Shown here one piece after another: positions 10,536-17,690 of a DNA stretch of 32,902 bases (position 1 is its first letter; the number at the start of each line of letters is the position of its first letter). The DNA is taken from contig JADJDM010000027.1 in NCBI GenBank assembly GCA_016702705.1, positions 1-32,902 of the forward strand, written 5' to 3'. The DNA comes from Bacteroidota bacterium. Lineage in GTDB: Bacteria > Bacteroidota > Bacteroidia > B-17B0 > Aurantibacillaceae. The notes below the pieces were generated by a model that saw only the letters and a list, made by a program, of their open reading frames with translations, made no database searches and was not told the DNA's origin. The position numbers and the translations under genes are program-made.

Positions 10536-11531
10536 CTATGACAAATGCAAATTAATTTCATACATTTTTTTATTGTTAATTGTTGAACATATTCTTGCGA
10601 CCAATTTATTTCGAATAGCATTTAATACAAGCATTTTATTTTTACCCTCACTTACTTTTCGCTGGTAATAGGTTTGTAGTTCACCTTTTAGTTGAATGAC
10701 CCTTAGAGCAGATAAGTGAAGCAGCTTTTTTAATGTTTTATCAGCCATAAATGATACTCTTGGCCTTTTATAGATTGAGGTCCCTGATTTAAACTCAAAG
10801 GGTACAACTCCAGCATAACAAGCCAATTTTCTTGGATTGTTTATTGATTTAAACTCATTTGTTTTAACTAACATCGTCCAAGCTAATACTTTACCTACTC
10901 CTTGTACGCTCGTTATAAATTGGTATTGTTGCTTTAGATCTTCATCGTTTGCAATTAGTTCATTTAGCTGCGCTTCAACTGCAATAATCTGAGTTTCTAT
11001 TTGTTTAATTATCTTTTTACTGGACTGCTCTACTTTTTTAGATAGCTCTTTATCTGCTATAAAGACAAGCTCTGCAGTTGGAACACTAAATTTTTTCTTC
11101 GTCTCAACTAATCTGTTTCGTTGCGCCAACAGAGCTTGCATCACACGTATTTGTTTCCGTGGAATTAAAGTCTGTTTTAAGTTTTCTTTGTGAAGCAGGA
11201 TAAACTTAGCTATTCTCGTTGCATCAATTGAGTCTGTTTTGCCCCGCACAAGTCCCATGCTGTTTTTTAAATGCAATGGATTTACAACAAATAAATCCAT
11301 TTCGATTCCTTCAAAAGCTTCTAAACATGGCCAGTAGTAATAGCCTGTGTTTTCCATACAAACAACAATCCTAAACCCTTGATTTTGCTTTAGTACTTTG
11401 CTTATAAAGGACTTTATTGTTTTAGTATTATTTTTAATTCTTCTCAACTCTGTTTGATTATTGATAAGTATGCAAATATCTAGACTTGCTTTACTCACAT
11501 CAATTCCTAAAATAATTTCTTTTTCTTTCAT
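10536..11531 (-). CDS. IS110-family transposase (DEDD recombinase)
   Basis: An intact 331-residue recombinase. The N-terminal RuvC-like DEDD domain shows GIDVSKASLDI (D11), VCMENTGYYYWP (E60) and LVRGKTDSIDATRIAKF (D100, D103). A central coiled, Lys-rich region (residues ~130-200) links it to the C-terminal Transposase_20 domain: ITSVQGVGKVLAWTMLV, then NNPRKLACYAGVVPFEFKSG, where S249 matches the position of the nucleophilic serine known in IS621. Family knowledge: these enzymes exchange strands between a donor junction and a target, guided by a bispecific bridge RNA from the element's non-coding end. The reading frame is undisturbed and all predicted catalytic residues are present, so the element may still be active. 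Confidence 0.97.
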   Translation of the reverse strand: MKEKEIILGIDVSKASLDICILINNQTELRRIKNNTKTIKSFISKVLKQNQGFRIVVCMENTGYYYWPCLEAFEGIEMDLFVVNPLHLKNSMGLVRGKTDSIDATRIAKFILLHKENLKQTLIPRKQIRVMQALLAQRNRLVETKKKFSVPTAELVFIADKELSKKVEQSSKKIIKQIETQIIAVEAQLNELIANDEDLKQQYQFITSVQGVGKVLAWTMLVKTNEFKSINNPRKLACYAGVVPFEFKSGTSIYKRPRVSFMADKTLKKLLHLSALRVIQLKGELQTYYQRKVSEGKNKMLVLNAIRNKLVARICSTINNKKMYEINLHLS

Positions 11532-11559
11532 ATCTTTGCTTTTAAGGTAAAGATTGAGA

Positions 11560-11705
11560 CATCAAGTATTATTCAACTCCTTAATAATAGGCCCCTTATG
11601 CCTGAATTTCTAATTTGAATCTTACTTGATGAGAAAAGGAAAAGTCCGTATCGAAGTATAGGCCTAAAGCTTGGAGCGATGCTGGTTCACTTTTCCTTTC
11701 TCTCA
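11560..11705 (-). ncRNA. Putative bridge RNA of the IS110 element (target- and donor-binding loops)
   Basis: Read on the transposase strand, the non-coding end has two large hairpins. The first pairs 11689-11705 with 11630-11645, 16 bp with one bulged base, and encloses a 43-base loop. The second pairs 11623-11631 with 11560-11568 (CATCAAGTA / TACTTGATG). After a 2x2 internal loop it continues as 11615-11620 with 11571-11576, and is capped by AGGC/GCCT. The first loop holds CGCTC (11678-11674) and ACTTCGA (11657-11651), which match the two sides of the insertion site. The second holds TAGAAATTC (11612-11604) and AAGGA (11582-11578), which resemble the two element ends. Loop order and guide polarity follow the IS621 bridge RNA. 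Exact 5' and 3' ends are unknown. Confidence 0.75.
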
Positions 11706-11760
11706 ATCAAAATAATTTAATTACTATTAAAGTTATATAAATTACTTTGCAAGTCTAAAG

Positions 11761-11777
11761 GAGCGCAGTCGAGAAGC
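11761..11777 (-). repeat. Dispersed repeat copy 2, right part (interrupted by the IS110 element)
   Basis: GAGCGCAGTCGAGAAGC completes the repeat begun at 10521-10532. The leading GA is the second copy of the core dinucleotide. Joined across the element, the repeat is the inverse of the copy at 10431-10456. Confidence 0.7.
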
Positions 11778-11851
11778 GGCACTGATAATAGTAAAATGTT
11801 TATTACATTTATCAAGTCAAAAAAACATGAATTTACAATCAAAATTTCCTA

Positions 11852-12232
11852 ATGGAAAAAGTAAGAATAGATAAATACTTGTGGGCAATACGCATTTTTA
11901 AAACACGCTCATTAGCAGCCGATAATTGTTTTAAAGGAAAAATAACTTGCAATAATGTGCAAGTAAAATCTTCATATATCGTAAAAAAAGGTGACACCTT
12001 TCATATTAAAATTCATAAAGAGTATTCTAAAATAATTGAGGTAGTTGATTTAGTTGATAAACGTGGCGGCTATGAAGCTATGAAACCATTTTACATCGAC
12101 CACTCTCCTCCTTACAAGCCTTTGCACTCCGAGCCTTCAGCATTTTACTCCCCTGCCCCATCTCGTGAAAAAGGAACAGGAAGACCAACAAAAAAAGATA
12201 GAAGAAATTTAGATGGAACGGATATGTTTTAA
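11852..12232 (+). CDS. S4-domain RNA-binding protein (Hsp15-like)
   Basis: This 126-residue protein has an N-terminal S4 RNA-binding domain: MEKVRIDKYLWAIRIFKTRS, then ADNCFKGKITCNNVQVKSSY and VKKGDTFHIK. A short extension follows and a Lys/Arg-rich tail ends in GRPTKKDRRNLDGTDMF, a C-terminal pattern usual in Bacteroidota members of this family. The E. coli relative Hsp15 (HslR) binds stalled 50S subunits carrying nascent chains and helps recycle them. The same role here is an inference from homology. The gene is intact and stands alone between the IS110 element and the next plus-strand gene. The IS insertion lies about 90 bp upstream and could influence its expression. Confidence 0.9.
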   Translation: MEKVRIDKYLWAIRIFKTRSLAADNCFKGKITCNNVQVKSSYIVKKGDTFHIKIHKEYSKIIEVVDLVDKRGGYEAMKPFYIDHSPPYKPLHSEPSAFYSPAPSREKGTGRPTKKDRRNLDGTDMF

Positions 12233-12285
12233 TAATTTGGGTGATTAAGGTTTGAATTAAACTATTTAATTTCGTTGCTAAAATT

Positions 12286-12314
12286 TTTGTAGTAAATATT
12301 TATTGCTATTTTTG
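12286..12314 (+). promoter_or_regulatory. Candidate Bacteroidota promoter for the exported protein gene
   Basis: TTTG at 12286-12289 is separated by 17 bases from TATTTTTG at 12307-12314, an exact TAnnTTTG -7 element. It lies 21 bases before the ATG at 12336, leaving a short leader. The spacing is slightly below the usual 19. Confidence 0.5.
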
Positions 12315-12335
12315 ATTTTATAAGCGCCTACTACT

Positions 12336-13766
12336 ATGAAATCAATAAATCTTCTCTTTATATTACTTTTCGCAAGCAAAACATTTTCACAAATTGCAAG
12401 CCTTTCAAATACGATTGATCCAAAAGAATTTGATAAGGTTATGGATACGCAAGTAATTCCTAGCAACATTAGTGGAAATTATGTAATTTATGCTTCTCGA
12501 CCTGGTTCCTACTCACAGGACCTTACACTTGTAAACCCTGAAACGGGTACTATAGGAAAGAAAATTTCTTTACCCGAATATGATTCGTATAAACTTTTTT
12601 ACAATGAAGGTTTTAGTCCCTTTGTTTCATTTAAAAACAGCTTCGGAATAATATACTCCAAAAAATCAGGCAAAGGTATTGAATTGGCAGCTTCAACAGT
12701 AAATGAAAGTTTTCTTCCTTCACCAAAATTAAAATCAATTTTGTATTTACCTTCTTCTGAATATGTTGTTTCTGAGATATCTGACGACCAATCAATTTTT
12801 GTTATTGGCACAGCTCGTTTAGATAAAGAGAAAAAGGTTAAAGTTTATTCAATTAGTGCTTTTGATAAAGACTGGAATAAAGTTTATAGTGATTCACTTA
12901 TTGGGGATGAAGAAAATAAAAACGAGCGTTTTACTATTATGGCATTTAACGATGGCGCTGCAATCTCTTTAGCAAAACAAAGTTCATCACAACTAAAAAT
13001 ATATAGAGCATCTGCAAAAGTAACAAGCAATTATAACCTTGCAGGTGAAAACAAATTATTATCCTTTTCTAAAATAAGAAACACTAGCGATGGTAAGCTT
13101 ATTGCTTGTGGTTTATACGGTATTAATTATGAAGAATCGTACGCGGGTGTTTTTAAAGCCGTTTTAAACGAAAACGAGAAAAATTTAAAATCTGTAACAA
13201 CTTATGTTCCTGAAAAGTATGCGGAAACTATAAGCAAGCGTTTGTTTATAGATAATTGTAATGCTTTAGTAATGGACGATGGTAGCATATACATGGTTAC
13301 CTATATAAAAATGAAAAAGGACATCTCGGATTTTTATTTTTCATTAGTGGGTATAAATGAAAAAAATGAAAAGTGGGACAGGGCAATTCCTGTTAGCGCT
13401 GATATGAATCTATCTAAGCAAGAATTAAGTGAAGACCTTGCAAATAATAGCATTGCCTTAGTCGAATACAATAAAGCTGTTTATTTATTTTATAATGATT
13501 ATAGAATTGGAGAAAAAGCCGAAAAATTAGACTTTAAAGCGGGTGATATGGCTCCAATGAGTGCTGTTCCAACTCGTAACAAGGAAACACATCAAAACAT
13601 AATTAAAACCGACAATAAAGGAAAATTAGAATTAAGTTCGTTTGAGGGCGTTTACGCTGATTATGGAAAGTACTCACAAAGCACGATTTTATTTGGAGTT
13701 TACAAACCTGTTTTAGGTTATTTCTATCCTAACAAATGTGCTATATTTAATTTTAAATTAAAATAA
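12336..13766 (+). CDS. Exported protein of unknown function, 476 aa
   Basis: The N-terminus MKSINLLFILLFASKTFSQ is a signal peptide ending in the SQ/FSQ cleavage site common in Bacteroidota. The remainder has no transmembrane segment. It alternates short hydrophobic strands with polar turns: ISGNYVIYASRPGSYSQDL, then NDGAAISLAKQSSSQLKIY, DGKLIACGLYGINYEESYAG, DDGSIYMVTYIKMKK and NKAVYLFYNDYRIGEKAEKL. This strand-turn rhythm and the recurring phrases (DGxLIACG, DDGSIYMV, NKGKLELSSF) suggest a beta-propeller-like fold, but I do not recognise the family. No C-terminal sorting domain is visible. The frame is intact. It is convergent with gldN, 38 bp downstream. Confidence 0.85.
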   Translation: MKSINLLFILLFASKTFSQIASLSNTIDPKEFDKVMDTQVIPSNISGNYVIYASRPGSYSQDLTLVNPETGTIGKKISLPEYDSYKLFYNEGFSPFVSFKNSFGIIYSKKSGKGIELAASTVNESFLPSPKLKSILYLPSSEYVVSEISDDQSIFVIGTARLDKEKKVKVYSISAFDKDWNKVYSDSLIGDEENKNERFTIMAFNDGAAISLAKQSSSQLKIYRASAKVTSNYNLAGENKLLSFSKIRNTSDGKLIACGLYGINYEESYAGVFKAVLNENEKNLKSVTTYVPEKYAETISKRLFIDNCNALVMDDGSIYMVTYIKMKKDISDFYFSLVGINEKNEKWDRAIPVSADMNLSKQELSEDLANNSIALVEYNKAVYLFYNDYRIGEKAEKLDFKAGDMAPMSAVPTRNKETHQNIIKTDNKGKLELSSFEGVYADYGKYSQSTILFGVYKPVLGYFYPNKCAIFNFKLK

Positions 13767-13804
13767 TAAGCAAACATGGGAGAAACACTTTATTCTCTTC
13801 AATA

Positions 13805-14586
13805 CTAATTCTCCCACCTATCTGCTTCAAAGTTTCTTATAAACTCTTTTATACGTTCTGATTCTTGAAGGAATTCTTTTACATTATTTACGTACTCTTC
13901 AATTTCTCTATCGTACATATTACTTTCTTTTTTAATTACGCTTACAAATTTTCTTTTAATAAATAGTTCATCAAAAGCTCGTTGCTCGAAATATTTTTTG
14001 AGTTAATTGTTTGATATTGAGAAAGCCAATTACGCGCATCGCTGTAATTAATCCAAAATAATGGAATTAGTATTTCCTTTGAAACATCATATTTAACGGG
14101 ACAAACAGCTACAATACGAACATCCATTACCGAACGTTGTTTATCAAAAAACCATTTTTCCTTTATCCAATATTGTCCAATGTATTCGCCGCTTAATGTG
14201 TCGCTCATAAATTGGGTTTTCACATATTCATTTCCAAATTCATCTGCATAATAAACATTTATAGAATCAGAAAGAACAATCTTGTTGAACACTTGTTTCT
14301 TTGTTAGGGTATCATTCCAAATTAAATCATCGTTTTTGTATGCGGTAATTTTGTTCGAATCAATTCCAGCCAACAATACATTAAACAAGTTTAATTGATT
14401 AGGTCGTTTCTCAATAGGAAAATAAAATGGGAAATTTTGACGTTCGTTTAAATCAACAATTCTCCAAATATCTTTTGCCCACATTACATCTGCTTCACGA
14501 ATAACTGGCAGGGCAATTGGAGTTTTGGTTTGCGCATAAACGCTAATAGACAAAGCTACTGCGCATAACATTGTTAAATATCTCAT
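13805..14586 (-). CDS. gldN: Gliding motility / T9SS protein GldN (one frameshift)
   Basis: GldN (PorN) is a periplasmic component that works with the lipoprotein GldK at the outer membrane and the GldLM motor of the type IX secretion system. It has a signal peptide (MRYLTMLCAVALSISVYAQ). The family hallmarks are IREADVMWAKDIWRIVDLNE, FPFYFPIEKRPNQLNLFNVL, IGQYWIKEKWFFDKQRSVMD and ILIPLFWINYSDARNWLSQY. One missing base near 13990 hides the true C-terminus (FDELFIKRKFVSVIKKESN, then MYDREIEEYVNN and a FEADRWEN end), which restores the family's C-terminal YDR motif and a total of ~260 residues. No gldK, gldL or gldM lies beside it. It ends a minus-strand run greA / HIT / SGNH / gldN, 59 bp after the SGNH gene. 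Confidence 0.9.
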
Positions 14587-14645
14587 AGTACAAAAATAAG
14601 GTAGAGGTATTTACATGCTAGTGTAACGTTTAATAAAACAAAAGG

Positions 14646-15592
14646 TTACTTCTTGTAAATAAAAGCATTAAAATCTCTTGAAAATTTATTGGTAAACAAA
14701 TCTGCTCCGCTTTTTTCATGTGGTATAAATCGGCGAACAAATCATCTTGTTTACAAATGGTATCGTTAGTGTAATCGAAAAAAGGAATGGCTGATTTAGT
14801 CGCAATTGATTTGAATTTACTTAAGTGTTCATCCAAATTTTTAATTCTACTCGAAACAACTGTGTGAGCAGGCGAAACAACAAAATACAATTCGATTTTA
14901 TTTGTTTTGCAAATTGTAATTATAGAATCAAGATAATCTGCGTTTTCTTGTAGCAAACTTGCTGTGTAAGAAACTGTATCTTTTTTATCTATTGTTTTAT
15001 ATTCGATTGGATGAATAAACTGAAATCCTTTGTAACAGTTTAAATCATAAGTACTTTGTTTATTGGTATAACCACGCATCGCGCAATTCAAATATTTTTC
15101 ACCTAGAAAAGGTAAGCTGTAAAAAGGAATATATTTGAATGCATAAAATCGTTTGTCGCGCTTAGCCAATTCATAAAATAAAAACTCATTATCTAAATAT
15201 GGAAAAAAACGCGGGAACTCGTAAATGGTATCACTGCTTTCGTTTGAGAAATGATAATCTATGTTCATTATGGCTTTTTTAGGCGCTTTACGCTCACTTA
15301 AATAACTTTTTAATATTCCATAGGTAAACGAATTATTAGAACCAGAAACGCCAATGTTGTATGAATTTAAGCCGGTTATTGAATCGAAAATACGTGGGTT
15401 AAAATGACACTCCGCACGAGAAGAGCCAACAAAAATTACTTCGTGGTAATTTTTTTGATGAAAGACAATATTAAATTTATCAAATAGCCCCGCTTTGCTC
15501 TTTCGTATTCCTTCATGCAAAATAAATCGGACTAGGTATGCCAGTGAAGACAAGATTAAAAAGTAAAAGATTATTTTTTTAAGAATTTTCAT
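14646..15592 (-). CDS. SGNH/GDSL hydrolase-like membrane-anchored protein (one frameshift)
   Basis: An N-terminal hydrophobic anchor (MKILKKIIFYFLILSSLAYL) precedes an SGNH-like fold. Block I is EVIFVGSSRAECHF (GSSR at residues ~56-59), a second block is YNIGVSGSNNSFTYG, and the C-terminal Asp/His block is DDLFADLYHMKK. A single-base shift just after HMKK hides the natural end, GADLFTNKFSRDFNAFIYKK; without it the protein reads into a wrong frame for ~20 residues. Such proteins are found near envelope polysaccharide acetylation or esterase functions, but the substrate cannot be inferred. I chose the ATG at 15592 rather than a TTG two codons upstream. Its neighbours are a HIT gene upstream (51 bp) and gldN downstream. 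Confidence 0.75.
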
Positions 15593-15643
15593 TAGCAAAC
15601 AAAGCTTTGCTAATTTACGATAAAAGAAGGAATTCTTTGTTTA

Positions 15644-16018
15644 CTAAGTTGCAATTCCCTTCATTTCTTCCTTAGTTAATTTAACTCTTGGGTTTGAAAA
15701 ATCAATCTCCGATTCATTATCGATTGGAATTAAATGAATGTGTGCATGCGGAACTTCAAAACCCAACACCACAACTGCGATGCGTTTACAAGCAACTTTA
15801 GCTTTTAAAGCTATTGCTACTTTTTTAGCAAAAGAAAATAAGTGTTGGTAGCTTTCGTTATTCAAATCGAATAAATAGTCGGTTTCGTTTTTAGGAACAA
15901 CCAATGTATGCCCCGCTTTTAATGGATTAATATCTAAGAAAGCGTAACAATTTTCATCCTCAGCTATTTTGTAGCTTGGAATATCACCATTAATAATTTT
16001 CGTAAAAATAGTTGCCAT
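15644..16018 (-). CDS. HIT-family nucleotide hydrolase/transferase
   Basis: A 124-residue histidine-triad protein with the N-terminus MATIFTKIINGDIPSYKIAE, the nucleotide-binding stretch CYAFLDINPLKAGHTLVVPK, and the catalytic triad HAHIHLIPI (H91, H93, H95). HIT proteins of this branch hydrolyse purine nucleoside phosphoramidates and similar nucleotide conjugates in the cytoplasm. The start codon overlaps the greA stop by one base (TAATG), so the two are translationally coupled. Pairing of greA with a HIT gene is a recurrent arrangement in Bacteroidota, as far as I know. The frame is intact. Confidence 0.93.
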   Translation of the reverse strand: MATIFTKIINGDIPSYKIAEDENCYAFLDINPLKAGHTLVVPKNETDYLFDLNNESYQHLFSFAKKVAIALKAKVACKRIAVVVLGFEVPHAHIHLIPIDNESEIDFSNPRVKLTKEEMKGIAT

Positions 16019-16491
16019 TAAAGAGTAATCTCAATAATTTCGAAAGGAATAACACCAGCAGGAACTACTACATCAACCTTATCGCCTACTTTTTTTCCAA
16101 GTAAACCTTTTCCAATTGGTGAATCGATAGAGATTTTCATTTCTTTTAGGTTAGCTTCGTTTTCAGCAACAATGGTGTACTTCATAAAAGCACCATTTTT
16201 TATGTTTTTAATCTTTACTGTAGTTAGTATAGATACTTTACTTAAATCCAATTGACTTTCATCAATCAAACGTGCATTGGCAAGAATTTCTTTTAGTTTG
16301 CCAATTTTCAACTCAAGTAAACCTTGTGCTTCGCGTGCGGCATCGTATTCCGCATTTTCCGATAAATCGCCTTTATCTCGCGCTTCTGAAATAGCTTTAA
16401 TTATATTAGGACGTTCTACTCTTTCAAGATGTACTAATTCATCCTTTAATTTTTGTAATCCTTCTTCGGTGTAATAAGCAATTTGCGACAT
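16018..16491 (-). CDS. greA: Transcription elongation factor GreA
   Basis: This 157-residue GreA enters the RNA polymerase secondary channel and stimulates cleavage of backtracked RNA. The N-terminal coiled coil (TEEGLQKLKDELVHLERVER) carries the acidic tip GDLSENAEYDAAREAQ with D42 and E45, the residues known to hold the catalytic metal. The C-terminal FKBP-like domain ends with SPIGKGLLGKKVGDKVDVVV and PAGVIPFEIIEI. Length and sequence are typical and the frame is intact. It is the first gene of a minus-strand run with the HIT gene, preceded by a terminator that isolates it from the PorV-like operon. Confidence 0.97.
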   Translation of the reverse strand: MSQIAYYTEEGLQKLKDELVHLERVERPNIIKAISEARDKGDLSENAEYDAAREAQGLLELKIGKLKEILANARLIDESQLDLSKVSILTTVKIKNIKNGAFMKYTIVAENEANLKEMKISIDSPIGKGLLGKKVGDKVDVVVPAGVIPFEIIEITL

Positions 16492-16512
16492 GGTTTCAAA
16501 CTATTAAAATTA

Positions 16513-16539
16513 AGAAATCCGCCTTATGAGCGGATTTCT
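16513..16539 (-). terminator. Rho-independent terminator of the TonB-receptor / PorV-like operon
   Basis: A perfect 10-bp inverted repeat (AGAAATCCGC / GCGGATTTCT) with a 7-base loop lies 22 bp downstream of the PorV-like stop. On the minus strand it is followed by TTAATTTT. It separates this operon from greA. Confidence 0.88.
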
Positions 16540-16561
16540 ATACAAATATAATAAAAATTTA

Positions 16562-17671
16562 TTACAGATTAATTCTTGCCCCAATTGAGTGAACTCCACT
16601 AAATGGATTTGAAAAACGGTAAGAGTAATCTAAAGCAAATGTTTTGTTCTTTTCAGTACCAAAAGGTAATTGAAGCGTCATACCTGCAGATGGACCAGTA
16701 AAAGCTGTTTTTCTCAAATCAGCTTTAGTAATGTTTTTCTCATAGGTATAACCTGCTCTAACCATTAAATACTTTTTAAATCCGTACTCAACACCTAATG
16801 AATATTGGTCGTAGGTAAATGAGTTTGAAGTAAAATTAGCAGCAACACTCACTCTATGGTCAATCTCAGAAGCCTTAACAGAGTCGCTAACACCAATTAA
16901 GAAATCATAAGAAGCTCCCATATTTAAACATGAAGGTAATTCATAGTTTGCTGAACGTTGCTCAAATGTAGCTGTATAACCAGAAACTGTATTATTATAC
17001 TGTGACCCACTTGAAACATTATCTTCAAACGACAAACCATCACCTCTATATGTCATTTTAGGGCCTACATTTTTTAATGAGATACCAATATGAAACTGGT
17101 CATATTTTCCAGTGTGATATTGAATCCCTGCATCTAAACATGCACCACGAGCAGAAACGTTCGAAATTTGCTCATTAACAATTTTCAAGGTTGCACCTCC
17201 GTAAATATTATCAGAAAATGCTTTAGCATACGACAAACCAATGTTTAAGAATAATGGTGAATAAACACCAATTCCACCTTCTGGTTGATCAACTGTAGTG
17301 ATATTAATATCACCAGCATCTAAAGCAACAATTCCTAATCCTAATACACCCGTTTCACCAACATGTTGGGTAAAACCAAATGCGTTAATATTTACTTTTG
17401 AGCCTCCCAGCCAATTGCTTCTTGAGAAAACAACCTCTGTTTTCTTTGTGAAAGCTAGACCAGCAACATTTAAATACATTGCTTCTAATCCATGCGCGTT
17501 AGACTGGTTAGCACCGCCCCAACCCGTTGAGCGAGCCCAAGGGTTAATCAACAATTGACCACTCCCTGCCGAACCTGCACGATCAGGATTACCTGCAAAC
17601 ATACTACTACTGGACATCAATCCAATTGCTACTGCTGAGTTTAAAACTATTTTAGATATTTTGTTCATCAT
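16562..17671 (-). CDS. PorV/PorQ-family outer-membrane barrel protein
   Basis: This is an intact protein of 369 residues. A signal peptide (MNKISKIVLNSAVAIGLMSS to MFAG) is followed by the characteristic start of the mature protein, GSAGSGQLLINPWARSTGWG, then NAHGLEAMYLNVAGLAFTKK. Alternating strands fit a FadL-like barrel: INAFGFTQHVGETGVLGLG, FSDNIYGGATLKIVNEQIS, FHIGISLKNVGPKMTYRGDG and YSLGVEYGFKKYLMVRAGY. It ends in a barrel-type aromatic/hydrophobic strand (HSIGARINL). PorV is the T9SS shuttle that receives substrates at the outer membrane and recognises their C-terminal domains. Here the gene follows, 19 bp downstream, a secreted protein with such a domain, so a dedicated partnership is likely but inferred. 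A methionine one codon downstream (17668) is an alternative start. Confidence 0.9.
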   Translation of the reverse strand: MMNKISKIVLNSAVAIGLMSSSSMFAGNPDRAGSAGSGQLLINPWARSTGWGGANQSNAHGLEAMYLNVAGLAFTKKTEVVFSRSNWLGGSKVNINAFGFTQHVGETGVLGLGIVALDAGDINITTVDQPEGGIGVYSPLFLNIGLSYAKAFSDNIYGGATLKIVNEQISNVSARGACLDAGIQYHTGKYDQFHIGISLKNVGPKMTYRGDGLSFEDNVSSGSQYNNTVSGYTATFEQRSANYELPSCLNMGASYDFLIGVSDSVKASEIDHRVSVAANFTSNSFTYDQYSLGVEYGFKKYLMVRAGYTYEKNITKADLRKTAFTGPSAGMTLQLPFGTEKNKTFALDYSYRFSNPFSGVHSIGARINL

Positions 17672-17690
17672 AAATCTCTTTAGTAATTAA

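Larger units (their letters stand above)
10533..11760 (-). mobile_element. IS110-family insertion sequence, complete, ~1.23 kb
   Basis: The boundaries are deduced from the repeat it interrupts. Removing 10533-11760 plus one GA restores a repeat matching the copy at 10431-10456 at 24 of 25 positions. The element has no terminal inverted repeats and no target duplication beyond a shared GA dinucleotide, as expected for IS110 elements, which move through a circular intermediate. The transposase stops 3 bases inside the low-coordinate end, while 229 bp of non-coding sequence precede its start. The long non-coding end upstream of the transposase is typical of the IS110 group, as opposed to the IS1111 group, and holds the putative bridge RNA. 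Confidence 0.85.

Noticed and set aside
11701..11760. Promoter at the outer end of the IS110 non-coding region driving the bridge RNA
   Set aside because: A TAACTTTA-like element is present, but the spacing to any TTTG is poor and the real promoter may form only in the circular junction; not strong enough to annotate.
13779..13814. Inverted repeat TGGGAGAA / TTCTCCCA between the exported-protein gene and gldN as a bidirectional terminator
   Set aside because: The 8-bp stem has a ~20-base loop, no T tract, and its right arm lies within the gldN coding end; it may be chance.
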